This document shows positions 19,651 through 19,654 of a DNA stretch of 19,654 nt, piece by piece. A program made the translations under genes and the position numbers. Source of the stretch: CAYZRJ01 sp964480825 (lineage in GTDB: Bacteria > Patescibacteriota > WWE3 > UBA101185 > UBA10185); the NCBI GenBank assembly GCA_964480825.1, contig CAYZRJ010000008.1, forward strand, positions 1-19,654. The letters are read 5' to 3'. Under the pieces are notes generated by a model, which did not search any database, was not told the DNA's origin, and saw only the letters and a list, made by a program, of their open reading frames with translations. Numbering within the stretch: position 1 is the stretch's first letter; every line of letters starts with the position of its first letter.

Positions 19651-19654
19651 ATAT

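Noticed and set aside
1..19654. CRISPR array, rRNA genes or insertion sequences
   Set aside because: No regularly spaced repeats, no rRNA segments and no transposase-like frames were seen on either strand.

Overview
The window looks like a draft scaffold from a Patescibacteria (Candidate Phyla Radiation) bacterium, perhaps of the Microgenomates/Katanobacteria side. The grounds are AT-rich genes packed into operons with 1-4 nt overlaps, a stand-alone PolA-type 5'-3' exonuclease, a split transketolase, several short single-pass membrane proteins of unknown function, and mRNAs that appear leaderless. UGA is an ordinary stop here (the FtsB-like and PfkB genes end in TGA), which argues against the UGA-recoding lineages Gracilibacteria and Absconditabacteria. 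A run of exactly 100 N (3575-3674) marks a scaffolding gap. The phylum assignment is inference from gene style, not from a marker gene.

Positions 1-3574 carry mixed single genes: the 3' end of a ribosome hibernation factor, tRNA-Ile(UAU), a structured spacer, a strikingly GC-rich secreted protein with its own promoter, Shine-Dalgarno and terminator, a convergent tyrosine recombinase lacking the first catalytic arginine, an FtsB/DivIC-like division protein, initiator tRNA-fMet with an unusual anticodon stem, a membrane-anchored unknown protein, and a second CAU tRNA. Positions 3675-9950 form one plus-strand operon: trpS, ftsH (interrupted by a 430-residue intein at the AAA+ sensor-1 motif), a small nucleotidyltransferase, the 5'-3' exonuclease and endonuclease III. 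The last three overlap tightly and look like a DNA repair unit; two of them end in a sliding-clamp-binding-type peptide. A hairpin at 9909-9937 ends this operon and also the convergent gene.

From 9952 to the right edge everything is on the minus strand. Two singly promoted envelope genes come first: a two-TM protein with a histone-like basic tail, and a DsbA-cupredoxin fusion. Then a long operon, transcribed from the right edge down to 11960, holds a Tic20/DUF4870-like membrane protein, two unknown proteins, Lgt, RpiB, an Rpe-LOG fusion, transketolase N half, a membrane-anchored PrcB_C-like protein, transketolase C half, a PfkB-family kinase and class II aldolase.

Read together, the right-hand operon is a compact pentose-phosphate/lower-glycolysis module. 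The LOG-like domain, if active, would release ribose 5-phosphate from nucleoside monophosphates; RpiB and Rpe would interconvert pentose phosphates; transketolase, PfkB and aldolase would pass carbon to triose phosphate. Several of these enzymes have altered motif residues, so this is a hypothesis. Strong candidates for a second look are the FtsH intein, the clamp motifs, the Rpe-LOG fusion, the initiator tRNA and the repeated leaderless promoter geometry.
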